From positions 1 through 64,000 of the forward strand of contig CAZGJN010000011.1 of the NCBI GenBank assembly GCA_964526645.1: a stretch of 64,000 nucleotides of DNA, in the 5' to 3' direction. Shown here piece after piece: positions 1-5,668 of the stretch. The position numbers were made by a program, and so were the translations under genes. Below the pieces are notes generated by a model. The model was not told where the DNA came from. It worked only from the letters and a program-made list of their open reading frames with translations, and did not search any database. Position 1 is the first letter of the stretch; each line of letters starts with the position of its first letter. The DNA comes from JADJNW01 sp964526645. GTDB taxonomy: Bacteria > Bacteroidota > Bacteroidia > Chitinophagales > Saprospiraceae.

Positions 1-38
1 CCTAAAAATAGTGTCGTTATGTGTTTCATTATCGTCAT
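1..38 (-). CDS. start of an unidentified cassette gene (partial, runs off left edge)
   Basis: Right after the attC-like site at 46-184, reading the minus strand, an ATG at 38 (a second in-frame ATG is at 29) opens a frame that stays open to the window edge and begins MTIMKHITTLFLG. The hydrophobic beginning would suit a signal peptide or membrane anchor, but only about a dozen codons are visible. Its place 15-24 nt after the core GTT matches the spacing of the genes in the two complete cassettes. The product cannot be named. Confidence 0.4.
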   Translation of the reverse strand, partial: MTIMKHITTLFL

Positions 39-45
39 ATTGCTT

Positions 46-184
46 ACCGCTAACGGTCGGCGGCTTGGCGAAGGTGGCGATTTTCACCACAAATGTTGAT
101 GCGGAGAACCAAACTTTGATTAACCACAAATGTGTCTGCGGAGCACTGAACCGCCACTTTTGCCAAACCCGTGTTATAAGCGGT
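46..184 (-). repeat. attC-like recombination site A
   Basis: This is an imperfect palindrome of about 139 bp. The inner arms are TTGGCGAAGGTGGCG (65-79) against CGCCACTTTTGCCAA. The outer boxes on the minus strand are CGCTTATAAC (182-173) and GTTAGCGGT (54-46). It is homologous along its length to site B (2559-2694), in the same orientation on the minus strand, except that the outer boxes differ. The R'' box complements the start of the cassette it terminates (GTTATAAGCG at 2567-2558) over 10 bp. Two 23-nt copies (87-109 and 124-146) form a 37-bp direct repeat in the loop. The xseB stop codon lies inside the R'' box. Only the AAC/GTT triplets fit the classical core consensus. Confidence 0.75.
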
Positions 185-389
185 TTTTCTTTCGTGTCGT
201 TGGTTTCTTGTCGGTCAATGCTGCCTTTACGTCCTTGTCAATTGTCCGCAATTTTGTTTCACAAAAGTCAATAAGTTCTTTTGCCTGTTTCACTTTGTCG
301 GCAAGTGTGTCCAGTTGAATTTTTTCGTCTTCAATTTGGTCAACAAGCTTTGAAAGGTCGTTGTATGCTTTGTTATATGTCAAGTTCAT
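174..389 (-). CDS. xseB: exodeoxyribonuclease VII small subunit
   Basis: At 71 residues this has the usual XseB size. The sequence is almost all charged amphipathic helix (Y-N-x-A-Y-x-x-L near the N-terminus, then E-D-E-K-I-Q-L-D-x-L), the family's two-helix coiled-coil pattern. XseB binds XseA to form exonuclease VII, which degrades single-stranded DNA from both ends into oligonucleotides in the cytoplasm. The start overlaps the end of xseA by 17 nt, which suggests translational coupling. The last codons, Arg-Leu-stop (CGC TTA TAA), are encoded by the outer box of attC-like site A, so the C-terminus is set by the recombination site. The identity is supported by adjacency to xseA. A second xseAB copy elsewhere cannot be excluded. 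Confidence 0.9.
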   Translation of the reverse strand: MNLTYNKAYNDLSKLVDQIEDEKIQLDTLADKVKQAKELIDFCETKLRTIDKDVKAALTDKKPTTRKKNRL

Positions 390-1524
390 TCTTTGATTTT
401 TTTGTTACTGTGCTATGAATAAGTTCATTTTTTAAAATGGTTTTTATTTCTGAATTAGGTTTTATGTCTTTCGGATTAATAATTATTTGGTCATTGCTTG
501 TAATAATAGCGTAACCCTTATTTAAAATTGTTGTTGGGCTGTATGCCTTTACAGTTCGCTTCATTTGAAGCAAATTGTCCTTTGCCTCGTCAATCATACT
601 TTCTGCTGTCTCAAAAAACCTTTCCTTGAATTCCATAATTTCACTTTCAAAGTTGTAATTGTGTTCAACAATGTTTGTCGCAACTTTGGTTGGTGTCTTA
701 TGTTGTCGAGCCATAAGGTCAACAATACTTGTGTTTCTATCGTGTCCAATGCCCGTTAAAATTGGCAAAGGAAATGATGCTACGTATTTTGATAAGTCGT
801 AATCATCAAATGGTTTGAAGTCTGTTTGTGAACCTCCACCACGAACTATGGCTACAACATCAAAATTTTCTCTTTCTGCTTCAATTTGTTTTAGCTTTTG
901 AATTATTAATTTACTTGAATTGTCGCCTTGTATTTGTGTTAAAAATTCAGAGATTGAAAAGGCATAGCCGTATAGATTATTTTCAATTTCTTGCTTGAAA
1001 TCTCTTTGTCCATCAGAATTTGGTGCAGTAACTAATGCAATTCTTTGCAATACAATTGGTAATTCAATCGATTTGTTACTTGTAAAATACTGTCCATCAA
1101 TAAGCCGAATTAATTTTGGATTTTCTTTTACAAGGCGGTCAAGTGTTTGTTGCTTTTCAAGTTCTAATTTGCCTAATGAATATGTATGGTCAATTTCCAA
1201 AACTTCTAAGTCAATTCCATATCGTTTATGAAAGCGAACCCTTACATTGCAAGTTATTTCAAGTCCGCTAGCAAATGTTTGTCCTGATAGTTTCTCGAAT
1301 TTTTCAACATTGTGAAAAGTGTTTGCCCAAAAAACGCCTTTAATTTCAGCAGTAATTAAATGTCCTTCCTTTTCAATGAATTTTAAAAAGCACCAACGCT
1401 TGTCTGTTTGTTTTTTTACATCTGTTATTTCTGCGGTTATCCAAAAAGTTTCTCCGGCAAATCTGTTTTGAATTGCATCATCTATTTCGTTTACGAGTTC
1501 TGAAAGCCTGAGTCTCTTTGCCAT
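373..1524 (-). CDS. xseA: exodeoxyribonuclease VII large subunit
   Basis: This 383-residue protein has an OB-fold nucleic-acid-binding region (about 1-115) and the catalytic core of the XseA family: RGGGS at 228-232, then GIGHD at 258-262, Asp269 and TPT at 277-279. A helical C-terminal part would bind XseB. It is the catalytic subunit of exonuclease VII, a metal-independent single-strand DNA exonuclease involved in mismatch and crosslink repair. It is slightly shorter than the E. coli protein (about 450) because the coiled-coil region is short. Its ATG lies at the 3' end of the upstream exonuclease gene (adjacent or overlapping by one base), and it overlaps xseB downstream. This is a core repair gene sitting inside an integron-type cassette with A/T-rich composition. 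Confidence 0.95.
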   Translation of the reverse strand: MAKRLRLSELVNEIDDAIQNRFAGETFWITAEITDVKKQTDKRWCFLKFIEKEGHLITAEIKGVFWANTFHNVEKFEKLSGQTFASGLEITCNVRVRFHKRYGIDLEVLEIDHTYSLGKLELEKQQTLDRLVKENPKLIRLIDGQYFTSNKSIELPIVLQRIALVTAPNSDGQRDFKQEIENNLYGYAFSISEFLTQIQGDNSSKLIIQKLKQIEAERENFDVVAIVRGGGSQTDFKPFDDYDLSKYVASFPLPILTGIGHDRNTSIVDLMARQHKTPTKVATNIVEHNYNFESEIMEFKERFFETAESMIDEAKDNLLQMKRTVKAYSPTTILNKGYAIITSNDQIIINPKDIKPNSEIKTILKNELIHSTVTKKSKNELDI

Positions 1525-2540
1525 TATTTTAAATAAATGTGTTCAACAACAGATACCATTGATTTAACGTCATCTTCATTATAGTCGCAAAGTTTGTCAT
1601 ACCCTCTAAATTTCTTTAAGTCATTTGCGTATTGAGAATAAAGCATTGCAACTTGCTGTCCGTCCATATTTGGGTGCTTGAAATTATAACCATAAAATTC
1701 TCCCAAGTCACCGAGTGTATAAGCTTTGATTGGAAATGCTAATGAAGCCTTAATGTCAAGTAATATGTCGTCAAATATTAAATGGTTATGTTTCAATTTT
1801 TCTTCGTCAAATCTTTTTCTTAAAACTCTTTCGTCAAAACGTGAACCTGAATAAGAAATAACAGGTTCGTTTGGATGGTCTGATAGAATTTCCAAGCATT
1901 GCTTTATTATTTTTGGTTCATCTTTTGGTCTGTCAGCAACCAATTGTATGAATTCGTTGGTCTTAGTAATGTAAATACCAATCATCCAAACTGTTCTTTG
2001 AAAAAGGTCGGTTTCGATGTCTAAGTAAATTGGACTTTGAGAAATATTTTTCGGAGCTTTTATTTTGATTACTCTGTTTTGATAAACTGCAAGCCCTCTT
2101 AAATAAAAAGGTAGTCCGCCTTTTTCTGTCCAACCCAATACTTGTGAAATTTTGGAAACACCAGCGTTTGCAAAATCTTCGACTGTTTTAATTCCAGCCG
2201 AATGAAATTTCAAGTAGGTATTTCCTCCAATACCGTTGATTTCTGATACGCTTAATTTGTTCGGTTTAAGCTTTGTTGGATGTTCGTTAGGTTCTGTAAA
2301 TTTATGCGAGATTAAATTGATTTTGTCAAAAGTCTTTTTAATAACTGTCGGTGTGTCGGCAACTACTACTTTTTTAGCTTTAACAGTCGGCTTTGCAGGA
2401 GCTTTCTTAATAACCTTTTTTGTCGGCTTAGTTTTTTCAGGCTTAGGTGCAGTTTTCTTAACCGCCTTTTTTGCAGTCGGTTTGTCAACCTTTTTTTTGG
2501 TGGTCACTTTAGTCGTTTTCTTCGCTGTCTGTTTCGCCAT
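1524..2540 (-). CDS. RNase H-like (DEDD) 3'-5' exonuclease with helix-hairpin-helix and a basic tail
   Basis: I take the ATG at 2540 (338 residues) because the longer frame to 2603 would start inside attC-like site B. Residues 1-60 are a Lys/Ala/Pro/Thr-rich, histone H1-like tail. About 95-130 is a helix-hairpin-helix (I-N-G-I-G-G-x-T-Y). From about 170 comes an RNase H-fold exonuclease of the YprB/RNase_H_2 type: D-x-E at 174-176, a later S-x-x-F-D and a C-terminal Y-N-E-D-D-V, matching a DEDD active site. It probably trims nucleic acid 3' ends, and the basic tail and HhH would give non-specific DNA binding. It is first in a three-gene cassette with xseA and xseB, which suggests joint action on DNA. 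The substrate is unknown. Confidence 0.8.
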   Translation of the reverse strand: MAKQTAKKTTKVTTKKKVDKPTAKKAVKKTAPKPEKTKPTKKVIKKAPAKPTVKAKKVVVADTPTVIKKTFDKINLISHKFTEPNEHPTKLKPNKLSVSEINGIGGNTYLKFHSAGIKTVEDFANAGVSKISQVLGWTEKGGLPFYLRGLAVYQNRVIKIKAPKNISQSPIYLDIETDLFQRTVWMIGIYITKTNEFIQLVADRPKDEPKIIKQCLEILSDHPNEPVISYSGSRFDERVLRKRFDEEKLKHNHLIFDDILLDIKASLAFPIKAYTLGDLGEFYGYNFKHPNMDGQQVAMLYSQYANDLKKFRGYDKLCDYNEDDVKSMVSVVEHIYLK

Positions 2541-2558
2541 TATGGTCTTTTTAAAATC

Positions 2559-2694
2559 GCTTATAACGTTTTTCGGCTTGGCGTAGTGGCGGATTTTTAG
2601 CACAAATGTTCATACGAAGCACACACTTCAAATATATCGCAAATGTTTCTACGAAGCACTGCACCCGCCATTACGCCAAACCGTTGTTAGCTGC
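2559..2694 (-). repeat. attC-like recombination site B
   Basis: This is an imperfect palindrome of 136 bp between the two complete cassettes. The inner stem is TTGGCGTAGTGGCGG (2578-2592) against CCGCCATTACGCCAA (2665-2679), a near-perfect 15-bp arm. The outer boxes on the minus strand are GCAGCTAAC (2694-2686) and GTTATAAGC (2567-2559). These do not pair with each other. Each pairs instead with the far end of its own cassette: GCAGCTAAC with GTTAGCTGC at 4171-4163, and GTTATAAGCG with CGCTTATAAC of site A. The loop holds a direct repeat (2600-2622 and 2637-2659) with the same 37-bp period as in site A. The stop codon of the DUF998 gene is in the R'' box. Confidence 0.8.
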
Positions 2695-3268
2695 TGGTGT
2701 TCTGTTTTCCGTCAACTTTGTCATTAAATTCAAATATCAACCAAGCGAAAGATGTTATAAAAATTAGTCTTTGCCAAATACCCATATAACTTTCAATTGC
2801 AAACATCATTATTGATAATGTTGTGGCTAAAACTCCAATAAAAATTGGTAGAAACTTTTTATTTCTTGTGTCTTTGATAAAACCTGTCGAAATTGCTAAA
2901 ATAGTAAAGCTGAAACCTGTCGTAGAAGCAAAAAGTGAATGAAGTTCATCTTCTCGTAAACTAAACGCTAAATTTGATGTGATAGGTGCGTGACTGAATA
3001 TGGCAGTAAAAACAAGTGATAATCCAAAAGATAACAATAGAATTTTATGTAACCAATATTTATGAAAATGTGTCCATCCTGCATAAATACTTGTTATACC
3101 CATTAATGCAAATGTGAAATTCATTATCCAAGCATTTTTTGTGTGTTGTGCACCTAACTGGCTTGTCGTATGGCTAATAATGGAATAGCCGTCTGCCGTG
3201 AAAAAAGGCAGTATAAACATTACCAAAATTAATATGATGTACGAAGTAATAAATATTTTCTGTTTCAT
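2687..3268 (-). CDS. DUF998 family membrane protein
   Basis: I chose the ATG at 3268 (193 residues, MKQKIF...), one base after the SDR stop codon. The longer frame to 3340 would overlap the SDR gene by 71 nt. The protein has about six hydrophobic segments, with a conserved-looking S-x-T-x-S-Q-L-G motif after the first one, as in DUF998 membrane proteins found widely in Bacteroidota. The biochemical role of this family is not established. The tail (K-V-D-G-K-Q-N-T-S-S) ends at a TAA within attC-like site B. It is tightly coupled to the SDR gene, so the two probably work together, perhaps in a lipid or isoprenoid context, but that is only a guess from the membrane topology. Confidence 0.65.
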   Translation of the reverse strand: MKQKIFITSYIILILVMFILPFFTADGYSIISHTTSQLGAQHTKNAWIMNFTFALMGITSIYAGWTHFHKYWLHKILLLSFGLSLVFTAIFSHAPITSNLAFSLREDELHSLFASTTGFSFTILAISTGFIKDTRNKKFLPIFIGVLATTLSIMMFAIESYMGIWQRLIFITSFAWLIFEFNDKVDGKQNTSS

Positions 3269-3269
3269 T

Positions 3270-4130
3270 TTAGAGATAGTTATTTGTTTTGAGGTAATTA
3301 AAGCTGTTGTCCCAAAGTTTGTTTTGTAAGTCCGTATCATAACTCATTGTAGAACTTTGTACTTCTTTTTTATTCTCAAAATATTTTCCGCTTTTTCCTT
3401 CAACTCTTTCAGAACTTGCCAAGTAAATTGATGTTTCAGCACCTTGTTGAGGGGTTTTGAAAAATATACGCAGTAGTTGATACATTAATTTGAAAAGCCA
3501 CGAAAACTCATTGCTACGCAATACTGAACCCGTATCTACAGCGCCTGGATGTAGGGTATTTATCGTTACTTCGTTGTCATTTAGCAGTCTTGCTTGTTTG
3601 TATGTAAACAATACGTTTGCCAATTTAGATTGATTATTGGCATTTGCCATTGTGTAATTGTTATTCAAAGTAAGGTCATTGAAGTCAATTTTACCTTTGG
3701 AGTGATAAGCACCGCTAATATCAACTATTCTACTTGGACTGTTTTTTTTAAGAGTTTCTAATAATTTTTGTACCAATAAAAATCTTGAAAGGTAATTAAC
3801 CACATAGGTTTGTTCTAAACCGTCATTTGTGATTTTGCGAGAAGTGCTGAAAGTTCCTGCATTGTTTATCAAAACGTCTAAACTTGGGTACTCTTCAATA
3901 ATCGTGTTTGCCATTTGATTAACAGCCTGTAAGTCAGATAAGTCTGCAACAATGAAGTCAATATTTGTGTTTTGTGTTAAAGTTTTGATTTCTTGAACAG
4001 TGCTTTGGCAGTCTTTTTCTTTTCGTCCGTGAATAATCACAGTCCAACCCATTTCAGCAAGAGAAATAGCCGTAGCTTTTCCAATGCCTGACGTTGAACC
4101 TGTAATTAGAACTGTCCTTTTTGATTTCAC
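3270..4130 (-). CDS. short-chain dehydrogenase/reductase-family protein with altered active site
   Basis: This 286-residue protein has a Rossmann fold of the retinol dehydrogenase-like SDR group: TGSTSGIG at 10-17 for dinucleotide binding, N-N-A-G at 89-92, and N-Q-S-K-L-A-N at 166-172. The start is a GTG at 4130. The catalytic Tyr of the Y-x-x-x-K motif is Asn165 (codon AAT, with Lys169 kept), and the position of the catalytic Ser in the preceding strand is Gly140 (I-S-G-A-Y-H). The fold and cofactor site look intact, but ordinary SDR catalysis should be lost or changed. It is the first gene of cassette 2, followed one base later by the DUF998 gene. It could be a non-catalytic binding protein. 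Confidence 0.85.
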   Translation of the reverse strand: MKSKRTVLITGSTSGIGKATAISLAEMGWTVIIHGRKEKDCQSTVQEIKTLTQNTNIDFIVADLSDLQAVNQMANTIIEEYPSLDVLINNAGTFSTSRKITNDGLEQTYVVNYLSRFLLVQKLLETLKKNSPSRIVDISGAYHSKGKIDFNDLTLNNNYTMANANNQSKLANVLFTYKQARLLNDNEVTINTLHPGAVDTGSVLRSNEFSWLFKLMYQLLRIFFKTPQQGAETSIYLASSERVEGKSGKYFENKKEVQSSTMSYDTDLQNKLWDNSFNYLKTNNYL

Positions 4131-4162
4131 AATGATATTTTTTAGTATGGTCGTTTAAACTT

Positions 4163-4245
4163 GCAGCTAACGCGTTAATATACGCACTTTTTTCAGTGCT
4201 TTGGTAAAGATAAAGCAAGTGTATCGAATCGCCAAACGGTTGCTA
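4163..4245 (-). repeat. degenerate attC-like site C
   Basis: On the minus strand this runs from a TAGCAAC box (4245-4239) followed by CGTTTGGCG, the same block as in site B, to GTTAGCTGC (4171-4163), the start of cassette 2. The inner arms (around ATACACTT and AAGTGCGTAT) pair only partly and the site is shorter (83 bp) than A and B, without their internal repeat. The R'' box TAGCAAC is an exact complement of GTTGCTA at 4312-4306, where I place the crossover at attI. It could instead be a decayed attC or part of attI itself. Confidence 0.55.
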
Positions 4246-4311
4246 TTTTTAATTTTACTGCCTGATAATGAATAGATTAATTCAAAATATACACTTCAAT
4301 GGCATTAGCAA
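4171..4311 (-). mobile_element. ORF-less mini-cassette next to attI
   Basis: Between the predicted attI crossover (4312/4311) and the crossover of site C (4171/4170) lie 141 bp with no credible reading frame. The minus-strand start, GTTGCTA with its preceding G, is complementary to the TAGCAAC box that opens site C. A 7-bp match within a stretch this short is unlikely by chance, and it follows the same rule as the two coding cassettes. About 65 bp of A/T-rich sequence separate the two boxes. If correct, this is a cassette consisting of little more than its attC. Confidence 0.45.
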
Positions 4312-4371
4312 CAATACAAAATGCGTAGTACGCAATAGTTGAAAATCCCATCTAGGACAATACAAAATGCG
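4306..4371 (-). repeat. attI-like region with two direct repeats
   Basis: Two identical copies of CGCATTTTGTATTGT lie on the minus strand at 4371-4357 and 4325-4311, 46 bp apart. The downstream copy ends at the predicted crossover, reading TATTG/TTGCTA. In class 1 integrons attI1 carries two direct repeats that bind the integrase upstream of a simple core site, and this arrangement is the same in outline. The stretch lies 104 bp from the 3' end of the recombinase gene. Assignment as attI is inference from position and repeats. Confidence 0.5.
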
Positions 4372-4396
4372 CAGCGGTTTTAGAGGGCTTATCCAC

Positions 4397-4433
4397 TTAC
4401 GTTTACAAAACCTTCAAAGTTTTGTAAACGTAA
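4397..4433. repeat. short palindrome with CCTTCAAAG centre
   Basis: The arms TTACGTTTACAAAACCTT and AAAGTTTTGTAAACGTAA flank a single C and pair at 17 of 18 positions. It lies 41 bp beyond the recombinase stop codon. There is no run of T after it on either strand, and similar palindromes with the same centre occur at 7735-7765 and 7786-7810, so I read it as a member of a dispersed 3'-end repeat family that could still stop transcription or protect mRNA ends. Confidence 0.7.
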
Positions 4434-4474
4434 AATCAAAAATCGGCGCATTGGCAAATTAGTACATCAACTTA

Positions 4475-5527
4475 TTACAGATTATCCAAGGGGCTTTTGA
4501 TGTTTTTCAGGGCTTTTTTACTCACGTGGGTGTATCGTAAGGTCGTTTTCAGGTCGTTGTGCCCGAGCAGTTGTTGGATAAAACTAATATCTGTGCCGGC
4601 TTCCAGCAGGTGCGTCGCAAAGCTGTGCCGCAAGCCATGTATGCCTACGGTCTTATTGATTTTTGCTTTTTTGAGGGCATCGGCGAATACTTTTTGGGCG
4701 CTGCGTACGCTGTATTGGTCGCCGTATTGCCCTTCAAATAGGTACTTTTTGGGTTTGTATTCCACATAATACGCTCTTAATTGCAGCAGAATACTTTCGG
4801 GCAGGTTGGCGTACCGGTCTTTTTTGCCTTTTGCACTTTCGATAAAAACCTGCATATTTTTACTGTCAATGTCGGTGATTTTCAGATTCACAATTTCACT
4901 GACACGCAAACCCATGCCGTAGCAAAGTTTCAGCATGGTATTGTGCTTGAGGTTAGTGGTCACCTCGAATAGCTTTTTGATGTCTTTAACATGAATAACT
5001 TTGGGCAGGATGGAGGGTTTCTTGGGGCGCGGTATTTCAAAAAAGAATTGCTCCCGTTTTAGTACTTGCTCGAAATAAAACTTGACGGCATTGAGCCGAC
5101 TGTGTATCGTATTTTCGGAGAGTTTCAAGGTATTGGTGCAGTACAAAAAATAACTGCGCAGTTGGGTGGCATCCAGTTCTTCTACGCTTTTATCTTTCAG
5201 TACGTAGAGCAATTGTGCAAATTCGTTGCGATAAGTTCGGATGGTATGAGGGCTATAAGCCTTCAGTTGTAAGGTTTCAATGTATAATTGTAGTGCGGAT
5301 TGATTGATAGGATGAATGTGTAACAGTACCGCTTTCCCAATGAAAGGCTTGGGCGGCAAACCAAATTTTTCGCGGTAAAATGCTGTATCCAGCACGTACC
5401 ATGCCTTTTGGGAATGGCTCCAGCGCACGCCCGCCCACTTTTTCACCTCCGCGTTGAGGGCTGCATCCTTTTCAAAGCGAATGAAAATAACTACTTGCCC
5501 TTGGTAAGAAGCGAGTTCGTACTGCAT
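4475..5527 (-). CDS. tyrosine recombinase, IntI-like (predicted cassette integrase)
   Basis: ATG at 5527 gives 350 residues; a TTG at 5539 would add four. The N-terminal ~75 residues form an extra domain (R-W-S-x-S-Q-x-A-W-Y-V), then a SAM-like core-binding domain (about 75-165) and a catalytic domain with the full set of residues: Arg208, His297, Arg300, His323 and Tyr333. The C-terminus I-K-S-P-L-D-N-L resembles the V-R-S-P-L-D-A-L end of integron integrases. The IntI-specific insertion of roughly 20-35 residues before the second Arg region is missing, so it is not a standard IntI. It lies beside the attI-like repeats and reads toward the cassettes, the reverse of most integrons. It probably moves these cassettes; a XerC/D-like or phage-type role remains possible. 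Confidence 0.85.
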   Translation of the reverse strand: MQYELASYQGQVVIFIRFEKDAALNAEVKKWAGVRWSHSQKAWYVLDTAFYREKFGLPPKPFIGKAVLLHIHPINQSALQLYIETLQLKAYSPHTIRTYRNEFAQLLYVLKDKSVEELDATQLRSYFLYCTNTLKLSENTIHSRLNAVKFYFEQVLKREQFFFEIPRPKKPSILPKVIHVKDIKKLFEVTTNLKHNTMLKLCYGMGLRVSEIVNLKITDIDSKNMQVFIESAKGKKDRYANLPESILLQLRAYYVEYKPKKYLFEGQYGDQYSVRSAQKVFADALKKAKINKTVGIHGLRHSFATHLLEAGTDISFIQQLLGHNDLKTTLRYTHVSKKALKNIKSPLDNL

Positions 5528-5668
5528 TTTTTTTAACAAAATTGCAGAGATAAGATGGAAAGAGTCGTTGGATAAACGTTTAATGCCGTTTGTAGCCGTT
5601 TGTAATCGGATGCGGGCAGTCGCTTTGTGATTTCTATCATCTAAAATAAGGTAAATTGCTTCGTAAAG

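Larger units (their letters stand above)
54..2566 (-). mobile_element. integron-type gene cassette 1 (exonuclease, xseA, xseB)
   Basis: The limits are the predicted G/TT crossover points in site B (between 2567 and 2566) and site A (after 54), giving 2513 bp. All three genes read away from the crossover at 2566. The first ORF starts 26 nt inside the cassette and the last stop codon (TAA) is part of the R'' box of site A, so the genes fill the cassette exactly. The cassette start and the R'' box of its own attC are complementary over 10 bp, as expected if the circular form closed into one palindromic site. Three ORFs in one cassette is unusual. Excision is inferred, not shown. Confidence 0.7.
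2567..4170 (-). mobile_element. integron-type gene cassette 2 (SDR protein and DUF998 protein)
   Basis: The predicted crossovers lie at 4171/4170 and 2567/2566, giving 1604 bp. The cassette starts TTAGCTGC on the minus strand and ends with site B, whose R'' box GCAGCTAAC is the exact 9-bp complement of the cassette start plus the preceding G. The first ORF begins 40 nt inside, the two ORFs are separated by one base, and the second ends in the R'' box. The base composition is A/T-rich like cassette 1. It lies one mini-cassette away from the recombinase gene, so it would be a recent insertion if cassettes enter at the attI end. Confidence 0.7.

Noticed and set aside
46..4250. Transposon ends or REP elements in place of attC
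   Set aside because: Transposon inverted repeats would be the same on both ends of one unit with target duplications; REP elements would not swap outer boxes so that each matches the far end of its neighbour block. The swap in three of three blocks favours cassette recombination.
4397..4433. Rho-independent terminator of the recombinase gene
   Set aside because: Perfectly possible in function, but no T-run follows and the centre matches other dispersed palindromes.
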